Origin: Rhodanobacter sp. A1T4
Lineage (GTDB): Bacteria; Pseudomonadota; Gammaproteobacteria; Xanthomonadales; Rhodanobacteraceae
DNA length: 64,000 bases
Assembly (NCBI RefSeq): GCF_014207185.1
Contig: NZ_JACHCP010000011.1
Coordinates: forward strand, 100,310 to 164,309
Direction of reading: 5' to 3'
The notes below the pieces were generated by a model that was not told where the DNA came from, searched no databases, and worked only from the letters and a program-made list of their open reading frames with translations. The translations under genes and the position numbers were made by a program. Shown in pieces: positions 53,201 to 56,822 of the stretch. Position 1 is the stretch's first letter. Each line of letters begins with the position of its first letter.

Positions 53201-55221
53201 AGGCGGGTGCGGGCAGCCTGATGGGGGCAGGGTTGTATGGAGCGAGCTCATCGAATGATGGCCAGTCGATGTTGGGTATGGCTTGGCAACAAATGCAGAC
53301 TACGGGTGCAGGTATTGTCGGATCGACTACGGGTCCTGAAGAGGATCAACCGATTGACTTGAGTCATGTTGACCCACAGGCGGCGCTGGAATTGCAAGAA
53401 GAATTAGCCGCGGAGGACATGGCTGGCATAGGTACCCAGACAACGAGTGAAGGCAACGTTTTCGACGCGACAAAATCGCAGGTGACGTTAGGAACGACGG
53501 AATTAAGCGACGGAACCGCTGGTAGATTGGCGAGTACGACCAATTACAGCGGAACCTATGTCGATCCATATCTGATTGCGCGGAATGACGGTCAAGCCGA
53601 CTGGTCCAATACCGTGCAGACCTTCCAGGCAACGGACGAAACAGCATATGCATCTCAACCCATCACCCCGGACCCCGTCCAGCCTATCGGTATTGCACCT
53701 CCTATCGATGATGGAACACTGGCGGCGGCGAGAATATTGGGTTCGGTCTACGGGATAGGGCGTGCTAGCGTAAAAGCTATAGGAGGAGGTGTGTTGTTAG
53801 CCGGAGAATTTACGGGTTCAGCATTCAATGATGTTTTGGGACAAGGGGGGCTTGGCGTTACAGATTATTTTGAAGCCGATGGTGACATGTTGGGTGAAAC
53901 TGTCGCGAGAGGAGTGAATGCACTAGAGAATCATCCTATCGACAATGCAATCAATTCTATCCAGTCGACGATCAACCATGCGGCTGCGCTTAGTGGTGAT
54001 GGCACCATTGCCGGCAATTTCGAATCCGGTGCTGAAATTGGTGAGATCACTACCAATGTTGGTTTGGCAGTGGATGGGGCGGTAGGCCTGGGTCGCCTTG
54101 GCGTGGCAAGCGTCGGTGCGCTCAGTGATGGGGTAGCCAATCTAGCCGGCGCACTCAGCGATGTGCGGTTTGTGGGATCGAGTGATGGCTATGCCGCACT
54201 CGCATCAGAGAGCCAGTTGGGTGCCGTCGGAGATGATCTCTCAGGCTTCCGACCATCCGTGATTAGCAGTGATATTGGTACCACCGCTGACATTGCAACA
54301 GCAGAGGGTAGCGATGCGAGCACCGTTGGCTCAACGGCACGCGATGTTGTACAGCAGGCAGTGCTTGGTGACGTAGCTGATAGCTCAACGCTGGACCAGT
54401 TCAATACTGCTTATGACTTCTATTCGGATGCAGGTTACGAAGGCGAGAGGCTAGTTGGTCATCTACAAGGCATCGATTACAGTCAGCCGGTGGGCTTGAC
54501 GCAGTTGGAGCCTGGGGTTAACTACGTTCAACAAGTTCTCAACGACACCAAGGGGAACTACTTCGCGGACTTGGATACGCCTGCTGATACGTTAGGTATC
54601 AACCTTGAAGGGCGTGTGCCGACTTTATACACACCTTCGGAAAGTGTGGCGGCTCTGCAAAGCACTGCTGCTAAAATTATCGATACTTGGACGGTACCGG
54701 GAGAGTCTTTCGAAGCGATAGGTGGTGGAAAGCAACTGTTTGTTCCCAACAAGCAGTTGATGATTGAGGTTTCAAATCCAGCAGTCAGCAGCGGAGTTAG
54801 GATTGCCACTGAGCAACCCGCAGTGGCAGGCCAAGGAGCTAGCGATCTTCTTAATAATATTCGTGAAGCCGGTGGTACGTTGCCAGTCGTAAGAGGACAG
54901 GTCACAGTTCAGGACATTGCTGCAGCATCGAAAGCCGGTGGAAATGAAGTTGCTTACTTCAGAGATCGCGCAACAGGTCAGCTATATGTACGCGAGCTGG
55001 GTCCTCAGATGGGTGAAATCCCTACGAATTCCCGACTAATCCTGCATACGCAACCTGGCGAAGGCTTCTTGGCGGTTCAACCCAGCTCCGCAGACCGAGC
55101 CGCACTCACTTTGCTAAACCAACGGTCATCAGTAATCGTGAACAGTGAGGGGACGTTTGCTATCCGGTTTAGACCCTTGAATACTGGGGACGGGAACATT
55201 CAGGCTATAGGTGATTGGTAA
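32254..55221 (+). CDS. giant YD/RHS-repeat protein with LysM and polymorphic-toxin-like C-terminus (7,655 aa)
   Basis: One frame of 22,968 bp. Order: conserved N-terminus without signal peptide (VISGNGLGL; TGNLVLQNADEGLIFDGLSL; LRTYNS) at 1-90; YD repeats to about 770; about 27 composite repeats at 770-2870; classical YD repeats (YDAxGNxT) to about 5750; two galactose-binding-like modules at about 5755-6070; more YD repeats; LysM at 6620-6670; a polyproline linker near 6697; a Gly/Ala hydrophobic region at 6710-6812; and a variable tip at about 6950-7655. The PxxxxDPxG motif that usually ends an RHS core is not visible. The protein is very rich in Thr, Ser, Ala and Gly and poor in Cys and Lys. 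Likely a contact-dependent effector or giant surface protein; the export route is unknown. A 98-codon candidate immunity gene follows after one base. Confidence 0.9.
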   Translation: MVAVISGNGLGLGNTSLTQLGQTQGGQAALGQGQVNQYLNAATGNLVLQNADEGLIFDGLSLNVLRTYNSLGQLSASDGWSFGFTRSVGGLTGALDSAGSTMTRNADDGSSVVYVYNATTGIYVSSDQSGAIDTLNYNATSSTWTWTDAADQQQETYNASGQLTTLASLDTGASYSFSYSNGQLSQITAGDGDKLLLDYNTSGQLTGLSIQEIPPGQTTAVTRQAVSYGYDTQGRLSSVTTLLASDTDASSTASYAVTYTYDGNSDRIASVAQSDGTAVSYTYTENAQGVYQVASVTTGVGAAAQTLSLSYGVDSTTVTNATGYTTTYNYNAASELTSVVGSMVNGVAPSTSYTYDANGNVLTATDADGAVTSYQYDASGNLSSVEDGAGNSVSYTYDAQDQLTSKTTYSVAAQGAVGEEGYVPPSGAQTTYYVYTASEQLAYVVDPLGNVTANSYTTANGLSLLTSTQLYLGATYGLGSVSTTAPPTEADLQAWISSAEVQSTLGQSTRTDYSYDIRGQLSQQTQWAAVSADGVGISDAEAIVTSTTYSAQGQLLQKATYQGGSSTDPAVSSYAYDGLGRLIGSTDPNGNSTSYLYDDSGSTLVISQANGTTTTQVRNSAGQLVSSTQLSATGTTQASQTLYNADGQAVVTIDPAGNPTYAFYDAEGRLVGTVDGTGAVVAYQYDADGNLTQTTNYTATLSTAGWLAAGALTSNFPAALPVPGIADITTTSVYDAAGNVVATINGAGYVTITGYDGDGNPTAVTQYATPLTSDQMLVLGASPSLAAVEADLSPSTSDRITLTIYDANEQAVATVDPAGTVRVASYDGASNVISTSVYTTALTQAQIQGLRGTPTLTALQVLLRPTAQTIYNSSNQPVATISATGQVSATTYDASGDPVAVMHYATPLTDTQLIALGTAPSFVQLMADVTPGAGDQATLSIYNSSHQVVAVINPTGVVTETVYDAAGNVASQTVYATPLTAAQLSGLGDQPTLNALQAVITPSASDQTAYTIYDQNEQAVATVDASGNVATTTYDPSGNPTSKTQYATPLTQSQLSTLAGSQSLQTVLELVTSSPGDQTTLTIYENGKVAATVNSSGHVTFTSYDASGNAATVGMTTPLNATELALVDATPTLAVLQGLLAENAGAYTESVTIYDSENRIIAIVNYGSVQTMTYDANGNQTSSIQYNTQLTEQQINQLAADPTIQNLNSLITLSQYDNSSTTIYDSSNHVVATLRSTEVYISGTGYQFEYLATTYAYDASGNQVASTSYAQPLTTLQADALAESPTLATLQSLIVPSSNDVITVTIYDAENRVVATATPQESYNYSTGEYVSTGSVVTTTTYNSFGNVTATTNYATQLTQAQAEALASSPTLATLASLVTLGSADRTSISIYDANDRLVASIAPQETYDSSTEAYVWQDTVTQTGYDQSGNVVSTVRYANVLTAVQADALADSPTLATLASLVAPSPADATTINLYDSNNRVIASVAASSIYDATTSSYIYAGDITTKAYDAAGNIVSSTQYGDTITAQQAATLVADTSLATLQGMITPGEGDQTTLAIYDANEREVAIVTPVYESYDSTAGSNVYGGQVAVTVYDGTGKVVATTSYATALTQPQLEALGSAPTLADLEAQIISSPDDQTSLTIYNANEQPIATITPSYTYDPVTGVDGYGGAVTTQTYDEAGNFIATAQYTLALTASQLSALGTSPTLSDVLNDLGSSGSNIAGLTIYDGNERPVATVSVNGNVVTTSYDLAGNATVVDTYATVLTQDQMNALGANPSLSALQAQTTPSASDLVSVKIYDAKNHVVGTVTPVYSYNSNTGGYGYQEQVQTDAYDSYGNLVATVQYANPLTMAQVQSLGSSPTVDALQALITPSASDVVNITLYDAQNHVVASTNLGYTYDPSTGTDVYVFYVNTTSYSAAGTVEGRTSYVTPLTVAQAEAVAANPTMDTLLATVTPSSTDYTTVSIYNANGQVVGYISDQYQYNYSTGEYGYVRYATTHSYDAEGRLVATTNYGLPLTAAQADMVSSDPTLATLQSVLTPSSGDITTVDIYDANNNVIASLGLGEDYINGSFAGYVGVVNTSTYDAAGNVIQSTFYSNTLTYTQCEALAQNPTLATLQSLLTPSDDDRTDLTVYNANEQPVATIEAENYTDPTTGDEATGGSVTLTTYNESGNVIAQTGYATYLTAAQVASLGSSPTLADIQALVTPSANDTTSLTIYNSSEQPIAEVAYEYDYSTFEYGEYVTTTTYDAAGNVASTRLYQTPLTESQLLTLGATPTLAQLEAVVTASANDSLGFSLYDSDNRVIAYDNGNGTVFTTAYDAAGKPTTTIEYDNTLTLAQAEEVVSDPTMSMLLSLVVPSSNDSISVNIYDANENLIAEVRSYDDVTMMTYNGNGDLVTTQEYPTTLTTSQLAALAAAPSLAMLQTFIDINEGATLAQTFYNASGRVIASVSSTGDVTTTTYDANGNITDVTNYATPLSSTVGYIASYAQLMTLVTPSASDTTTRTIYDSNNRPIVTIDSSGYVTVTGYNAAGDAVSLVHYATPLTIAQLASLGTVPTMASLQALIAPTARTIYNSANEAIVAIDAQGNATYNFYNSAGELSGVVDPDGAVTTYAYDADGHIIQATQYATLIDTSSWLSSSGGVTASYPGSLSVPAASAADRTTTTIYNAMGEAVASIDPAGNVTTATFDGLGHAVSTTQYATSLTQAQIAALGSTSSLAMLQADLVVSPNDRTTTTIYDADGRAVASIDPAGYVTTKIYDADGDVLQQTSYATALSSGQLAALGNEPTLSALRSDLVTSTQDQTTRSYYDALGDLVGQVDADGYLTIFAYLQSETVTRRYTTALTTAQINSLTSDENAHSLLILHGGDSNFEQTQVHYGLDGQVVSSLAAGSLATDGTVTNYSYNTAGQLLSTTVTPAAGQGGARTTSETYDVYGNPATSTDADGNVTTYVYNAIGEKTEQTDAAGNTTWYYYDLAGNMVCSVQGQPDAGIANALGDVTVYAYDAFGGVTRSTSYADPLALKAVAGSVADISTLAGVTAALAALPTLPEDVNNTLSTTYTANGQVASVTDGDGYETIYTYDAFGDRAQVVQQVGDPGEPLTAANSTTTDYTYDSRGELTSETDAAGTAVASTSSKTYDAFGRVTSDTDGNGNTTHYAYDNLGNQFGSSEVVQGVTRTTQATYDAFGNVLTRTDALGDTTQYAYDLATHTTTVTSPDGVTTVTVADAFGDVLRVTDGAGNGKTYTYDADGNLLTTTDGLGNTSTNSYDADGNVIQTTDATGDVVAYTYDANGSVLTKTVDPNGLDEVTSYVYDGQGRLIQTTDPVGTITTSSYDADGNTLETQVAGSNGQIVEDTTYTYDGNGNVLTVTRGAGSSVATTTQYVYDSLERVIEVIVDPTGLDLTTSYTYDANNNVLSTTDPDGNTTYTLYNQANEAVYTVTPAGTPGAGQGIITQNWYNANGQVVSTRTYSTLINASGLASSSGNVEADLAIGQSLATSAATTHDVVSYNVYNNDGQLIFQIDPMGNVTETRYNALGQVSETLAYAEPVLVGTALAAELQAGTVQPSAIQGALATVGDDDSTARVSFAYYDADGRIAYTVTPNLVDGVLGAVVSAVQYDAAGRVIANIVYGVPLSMSDVGDTATTASIAAAIASTNTSATTSITQYIYNSAGEQVAQIDPNGNVSYTFYDADGRVILTVDAMGDATQYTRDALGRVIQQTSFANTISTYGWLVDGVVQVNESQALPTAYPYGDRVTQTTYDSVGRVSSVSKYSEVGYEYTYNSSTDEWTYGPTYTDGDKLTYTYDNDSRVIQTANVDLSGASQTRNNYYFYDADGNTTGILNADGYLTTNSYDAAGQLVQTTAYATFVGTNLEGDSPLSSLIPLPSAQDQTTTNFFDVQGNLVGSVDADGYFTQYTYDLDGNQLSTTRYATAVPSNELGSLDSIEAFLAGSSSHQTVNTYDAYGDLLTSRNYEGATTQYVYDDLGNVIQTTEDAGTSEARTTTSTYDAFGNVISTTDGTGDITTYTYDLDNNKTSTTNALGNTTWYVYDANNQLVFTIRGLADDTGAQNALGEVSETDYDALGDVVQTVVYSDRITLGADFSPTLSSVGNAVNAIANNGVDWDSYVDYTYDLEGNVVGKNDGNGNQTNYTYDGFDELTSKVDPDTNGLTSLYTYDAMGQMTSEVDEIYVSSSEYGGSGGSSEFAVSEIAVGSGGSGGYSGGYQVLRELQWTYDAFGNVATYTDGNGNTTSYSYDDLDQQTTQGLMVSGALRETSSSYDAYGRVLTTTDAMGLTTTYAYNDASHSMVITTPGGVVTTTSYNAEGQTVAVTDAAGDTTSYQYDADGRLIQTTNPDGSTVTDQYDAVGDLIQSEDADGNVTAYTYDAAGRLLTQTIDPAGLDLVTTYAYDGRGLQVAVTDPTGAVTTYVYDGNGNVIEMEQGSGSGLNDIGIETDYAYNDLNEVTAKRTYSSGADGDYAHSDIYQYDALGRLTSESLDNSSVSSTSYTYDADGNITSKTVGEYTYDIYGNIQSQTIANSTAYYFYNEADQQVYAITPSGGDAGVFAYGTGLPEPTGTITQTSYNADGQVVATTQYANALRQFVMGFAADGDLQTSTVSNFITPSADDRTTYQIYNADGQLEYSIDPTGAVTETRYNALGQVSETLAYATPVSVSSDLSVAILAGTASTSDMQTALSAAGDNDANARVTFNFYDDRGRVRLTVSPTTIGNVSGGIVTSYEYDPNGNLESTTRYGSLVPTAQFTGNATTASLNSYLVGAADTQVSHDIYDADGRLVYTIDALGNVTQTEYDGDGRVTWTLQYANPISAPYSWTEADVAAAVQAANPDSSSVRGTGNVYDSVGNVAETLDTLSSTPTATYIYDDRGLKVSSTDRDGNTTTYSYDSYGNLVEETSPPVAVASYDSNGNYLGTVEESIVTSYQYNTEGQRTSKTDASNTAQASTTQYVYDAAGNLIQTIKPDPGAIDPQTGLLVPTGTTPTITISYDAFGDAVVSQDQNGNYAYNVYDQDGRLAYAVDGDGYVTGYQYNAYGQQTAVTRYADAIDTSSLVANGTWAAGQPLSMAQMSSVLVTSASDRMITTTYDSQGNKLSVTEPPVTYTNADGTASVGSPVTQYTYDAFGNMTSEAVLVQGDPGQSNAVWATTYSYYDALGNKTMTVDPMGYVTTNTYDAFGDVLSTTQWATAISTQGLTAGGPPPADPPSGNAATTGLDRVTNYTYDNDGNKTSESVLRTYVDASGATVEGYVTTTFGYDGENRATSVTEDGETVTTQYDALGQVTSITGPQQQVLVSNWQALLQADPSLDLTSASLYTTGSQVVSYTYDALGNKLTQSQSSTASSQSVTSYYQYDNAGQVVASVTPLDGGAPNWTSDQVSYMTYDGNGNLLTTVSTLTGDDASTVVVTTSNTYDADNQQIASVTMRTGVFVPDKSVVTQYDAFGEVVASGDGIVVNSATTYDNAGNRSTAIDPKTGELHTYGYNLAGQLITDTVPLTGSSGTAQTIYTVDLDGRDIAEQAPSSTAASGESAGILQATYDAWGNVLSSTDALGNTITYAYNERNDVVTTTEAAVTVVSASGVATTTTPVKTTSYDDQGSVVSSTDEDGNVTQNVYNALGQVTETIDGTGAVTLTGYDALGNKVASQDGNGNISFTNVDALGRTVQSGDFVLSADDSSRQAVWQQAYVLDQNGDRVISYDGIGSAYLQSGDTTDAALHANYDGYDSQGRVIWSQDAAQRAASVSSQHTAQAGSWTQAPTNADFSQVNVGWDSDPGWVIGNGQAAYEGSYGGNTINQDRVPVVPGQIISATSPPILIEGPHGGGVILINWYDANGNFLSTSSGNIVAKDDSGDQSYVTGTAPAGAAFASVGLNATNYGESTIAFAGTVTWDYVPPAGATSTGANGSLIVWLPNGSYTQQPANPDFEDGDTGWDKGAGWSIVQGTNTSNGSWVAGFNGDASGYIVNQDQVPVTPGQTISASIQVSLYLAPDGAEAAGAVAIQWFDASGNLIGTSVGNVIDSDHEGQYHTSSITANAPPGAAYAALAAYGSANGIGGVAVDAAVWNYQYIPTTPTGVVQDTYVYDRDGNLVGQTTADRDSETWQYNAYGQVTNHIDLSGANYSYTYDANTGLLTGESDNWSPTAQGQTTPAYVTAPITTPNSSTDTYYADCQLATQTYSDGSSYSYSYDANGNQIRQESTTVDGNDQAVHTVTTTTYDSHNRISNVVETNELTGAVTLNETTSYDAAGNRREVSATSGGTAVNAWYTYDGANRVAVSAGSLVNGQIVVTDTADSYAQTYDADGNVTSQLTVNTAGDTLVQRSYYDERDELVRADYAVDLTTGGASKGVEETISYDADGHALITDTYYALGTMLGALPAHDVDPDDPDSGEEGGSTGTDVGGELDTATIDYYDVVGRLADEQDFGNATSWDGTDGGAAPTTAPGEDATTFGSLALQTSVVYQGADGSAGYDADGDVLAYQYRNAVTGEVDQYAVTYLRKDGYLQSTTSGENVSDTPNVRPSTDESVYDDRGNLVALTQHTQYAGGTVADTVRVFAYDGNGEIIERQDGTADGATLDQGTNPALENQHYVYVNGQQVAHYDDAGTVDVLSEVTAFSSSTNGPNGYVVQAGDTLQSIAQAEYGDASLWYVVAQANALSSDSDLSIGQRLTIPQVTTNSNTATTYKPYDPSSVVGSTTPSLPTIAPPPPPPSSHCNALADIVVLAVVIVASVFTAGVAAEAFGAASGSLFAAGTAALSGSLGAVGVGAAAIGGFVGNALGQLTGEAEGIQQGFSLEGALEGGLTAGLTAGIGYGLSETNTFGDAVGNIPGDAASTGRGLNALGQYVMGAGSYAAGVTSAEVTQQPEHFSWDGLVASALAQGITAQTGLPSEADESKGITTGSVAADLAGAVLSGTVNREVNVALGDNHVLSWAQLGESVAGNVLGTTAIAGIRSYQQQSNNQTSQQNQQTESLSNTYDPNNLLAKYNEAGAGSLMGAGLYGASSSNDGQSMLGMAWQQMQTTGAGIVGSTTGPEEDQPIDLSHVDPQAALELQEELAAEDMAGIGTQTTSEGNVFDATKSQVTLGTTELSDGTAGRLASTTNYSGTYVDPYLIARNDGQADWSNTVQTFQATDETAYASQPITPDPVQPIGIAPPIDDGTLAAARILGSVYGIGRASVKAIGGGVLLAGEFTGSAFNDVLGQGGLGVTDYFEADGDMLGETVARGVNALENHPIDNAINSIQSTINHAAALSGDGTIAGNFESGAEIGEITTNVGLAVDGAVGLGRLGVASVGALSDGVANLAGALSDVRFVGSSDGYAALASESQLGAVGDDLSGFRPSVISSDIGTTADIATAEGSDASTVGSTARDVVQQAVLGDVADSSTLDQFNTAYDFYSDAGYEGERLVGHLQGIDYSQPVGLTQLEPGVNYVQQVLNDTKGNYFADLDTPADTLGINLEGRVPTLYTPSESVAALQSTAAKIIDTWTVPGESFEAIGGGKQLFVPNKQLMIEVSNPAVSSGVRIATEQPAVAGQGASDLLNNIREAGGTLPVVRGQVTVQDIAAASKAGGNEVAYFRDRATGQLYVRELGPQMGEIPTNSRLILHTQPGEGFLAVQPSSADRAALTLLNQRSSVIVNSEGTFAIRFRPLNTGDGNIQAIGDW
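34555..40860 (+). repeat. about 27 tandem composite YD repeats (70-85 aa each)
   Basis: Each unit reads roughly ATPLTxAQLxALGxxPTL, then xxLQxLVTPSxxD, then a strand pair TxIYDAxNxVVAT and VTTTxYDAxGNVV. An amphipathic helix-like insert thus alternates with the YD strands at a period of about 210-250 bp. Units differ clearly from one another at DNA level, so the array is old. Longer units (about residues 1230-2260) carry an extra hairpin with YxYxTGxYxY. Confidence 0.85.
49515..50460 (+). other. two galactose-binding-like (jelly-roll) modules within the RHS protein
   Basis: Two copies of about 140-155 residues interrupt the YD repeats. Each starts with NxDFxxxxxGWDxxxGW, has INQDRVPVVPGQ / VNQDQVPVTPGQ, and then a WYDANGNFL / WFDASGNLIG strand. 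This matches CBM-type or CenC-like carbohydrate-binding jelly rolls. The two copies are clearly related, indicating an internal duplication. Confidence 0.65.
52111..52263 (+). other. LysM domain within the RHS protein
   Basis: Residues 6620-6670: YVVQAGDTLQSIAQAEYGD, then LWYVVAQANAL and IGQRLTIPQ. This is a textbook LysM peptidoglycan-binding domain placed between the repeat shell and the C-terminal region. Confidence 0.93.
52381..52690 (+). other. Gly/Ala-rich hydrophobic segment of the RHS protein
   Basis: Residues 6710-6812: VVLAVVIVASVFTAGVAAEAF, then GAVGVGAAAIGGFVGNALG and GGLTAGLTAGIGYGL. Such glycine-zipper stretches ahead of toxin tips may insert in a target membrane or act as a pre-toxin domain. 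Confidence 0.65.
53100..55221 (+). other. variable C-terminal tip of the RHS protein with JAMM-like motif
   Basis: About 700 residues with lower GC and a different composition from the repeat core. Near the end, H7598-T-Q7600-P, then S7611-S-A-D7614 within LILHTQPGEGFLAVQ and PSSADRAAL reproduce the JAMM/JAB pattern HxHP...SxxD, except that the second His is Gln. Strands SVIVNSEGTFAIRF follow as in that fold. Assignment is by pattern and spacing. Confidence 0.5.
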
Positions 55222-55222
55222 T

Positions 55223-55519
55223 ATGGCAATCGAGAACTTCAATCTAACAATGCGCGGACAAGTCTTTGTCTTTGTCGTTGCAAAAAGCACGGAACGACTA
55301 AGTGCTCTGGAAAGCGTTTTGCGCGATCTTGGGGCCAAAGTTGTTGGTCCCCAGATGTTCGCGCTACGCAAAGAGAAGACCGCCCAAGAAAAAATCAAAG
55401 AGTCAATTGGAAACCTCGGAGAAGGTGAGAGCGTCTACATCCTTGATGCTGAGGAGGGACCACTCGAAGTTCAGATGCTAGTTCCACCGAAACTCGAAGG
55501 AGGATTGACCGTCAAGTAG
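55223..55519 (+). CDS. candidate immunity protein with Cas2-like ferredoxin-fold pattern
   Basis: This 98-residue soluble protein starts one base after the RHS stop (ATG 55223; an in-frame GTG at 55211 overlaps). Its predicted order strand-helix-strand-strand-helix-strand is visible: VFVFVVAK, then TERLSALESVLRDLG, AKVVGPQMFALR, a Lys/Glu-rich helix and ESVYILD. This order and the 'RL..le..LrdlG' helix resemble Cas2/VapD-type ferredoxin folds, though no nuclease Asp is evident at the end of strand 1. Position directly behind the toxin-like tip and ahead of a terminator argues for an immunity role. No CRISPR genes are nearby. Confidence 0.65.
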   Translation: MAIENFNLTMRGQVFVFVVAKSTERLSALESVLRDLGAKVVGPQMFALRKEKTAQEKIKESIGNLGEGESVYILDAEEGPLEVQMLVPPKLEGGLTVK

Positions 55520-55537
55520 ATCCCTCACTAGAAAGAT

Positions 55538-55562
55538 GCCGCCGAAAGGCGGCTTCTTTTTA
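55538..55562 (+). terminator. rho-independent terminator of the RHS-immunity operon
   Basis: Perfect GCCGCC / GGCGGC stem with a GAAA tetraloop (55538-55553) followed by TTCTTTTT. Confidence 0.9.
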
Positions 55563-55828
55563 TGTTCCAGACAATACAGGCTTATCTGGGACAGAGACCG
55601 CTGGTTCGGTTAGCGCAGAAGGATCGAATCGAAAATAAATTGGACGTACTCATAGCAATAGTTTCTCGTTGATAACGAGAAAATCGTTTAAATGAAAAAC
55701 ATCCGCCTTTGCGAGTTTTTGCCCTAAACTTATGGTTAGATTGCCGCAGTAGCATCTCTATAATTTGAAACGCAGAGGATAGTTGGCGTCTTATGAACGA
55801 TCTACGCAATTCGGGCGAAGGTAAAAAT

Positions 55829-56095
55829 ATGTCATCCAGAATTCAGTTGTTTGAGATGGCTGTGAAGCAATGCGATAGCTTGCTAATACGTTTTCCGGAT
55901 CGTCAGCCGATCCTTTCCATCCAGCACCAACTTGACTATTTGCTTGCCGTCACACGAGGTGAGCAGGATAGTTCGCGGCTCGGTGAAATTGTCATCGGTG
56001 CTTTGACTGCACGCGAAGTCGAGCCCTTGAGTCCGGAGGCTGCCGGGGTGTTTTATAAAGTAGCGGCAGAAGCGCGGTTGATGCAGGGCGAGTAA
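55829..56095 (+). CDS. Tsi6-like orphan immunity protein
   Basis: This 88-residue helical protein resembles the Tsi6 immunity family. The first helix has SRIQLFEMAVKQCDSLLIRFP, the second ILSIQHQLDYLLAV, then SRLGEIVIGALTAREVE and FYKVAAEARLM, matching in order and spacing the Pseudomonas aeruginosa immunity protein that neutralises the NAD(P)+ glycohydrolase Tse6. ATG 55829 aligns best with that family; an in-frame ATG at 55793 exists. It has no matching toxin upstream, since the current tip looks different, so it is probably retained from an earlier tip. Confidence 0.68.
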   Translation: MSSRIQLFEMAVKQCDSLLIRFPDRQPILSIQHQLDYLLAVTRGEQDSSRLGEIVIGALTAREVEPLSPEAAGVFYKVAAEARLMQGE

Positions 56096-56109
56096 TCACC
56101 GACACCTAC

Positions 56110-56640
56110 GCTGCCGGCAACCGCCGCGAAGTGAGCGCCACCTCGGGTGGTACGACGGTGAATGCGTGGTACACCTACGATGGCGCCAATCGCGTAGCGG
56201 TGTCGGCCGGGTCGCTGGTCAACGGTCAGATCGTGGTGACCGACACCGCCGATTCGTACGCGCAGACCTACGATGTCGACGGCAACGTGACCAGCCAGCT
56301 GACGGTGAGCACGGCCGGTGACACACTGGTACAGCGCAGCTACTACGACGGGCGCGACGAGCTGATCCGCGCCGACTACGCGGTGGATCTCACCACCGGC
56401 GGCGCCTCAAAGGGCGTGGAAGAAACGATCAGCTACGACGCCGATGGCCATGCCCTGATTACCGATACGTATTACGCCCTGGGCACGATGCTCGGCGCAC
56501 TGCCGGCGCATGATGTCGATCCGGATGATCCGGACAGTGGCGAGGAAGGCGGCAGCACCGGCACCGATGTGGTAATCCCCCATCCCTCCTTTCTCCCGCT
56601 CACCTATCCAGCAACGTTTCGCAAGCAATTGACACAGTAG
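56110..56640 (+). pseudogene. displaced RHS core fragment
   Basis: Bases 56110-56571 align without gaps to 50986-51447 of the giant gene at about 95% identity by eye (from AGNRREVSATSGGT to GEEGGSTGTDV). After 56571 the sequence diverges completely (VIPHPSFLPLTYP...) to a stop at 56638-56640. There is no start signal and no N-terminal part. This is the usual remnant of tip exchange at RHS loci, lying behind an orphan immunity gene. Confidence 0.85.
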
Positions 56641-56703
56641 ATCGCGCATCCCTCATCACATCTCTCCGGCAGCATCAAGGAAACAGCCGGTCCTCCCTGT
56701 GAA

Positions 56704-56726
56704 TGATCTGACCCTTATACAGATCA
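56704..56726. repeat. 7-bp inverted repeat in AT-rich region upstream of XRE gene
   Basis: TGATCTG and CAGATCA flank a 9-base loop, at the start of an AT-rich 100-bp stretch that leads to the XRE regulator. It could be its operator or a remnant mobile-element end. Confidence 0.35.
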
Positions 56727-56822
56727 AGAAGTTCTGTATTATTATAAAAATGTCTCTTATAGTTGTTATTTATACCCATATAATTTGTAGCCGTCAACTC
56801 CTTCTACATGGATGCTTGCGCC

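Noticed and set aside
55223..55519. Evidence for a CRISPR-Cas adaptation module because of the Cas2-like pattern
   Set aside because: No Cas1, other cas gene or spaced direct repeats of CRISPR type exist in the window; the context is RHS immunity.
55730..55790. CCCTAAACTTATGG upstream of the Tsi6-like gene as a third sigma-28 promoter
   Set aside because: The TAAACTT part is present but no GCCGATAA-like box follows at the required distance.
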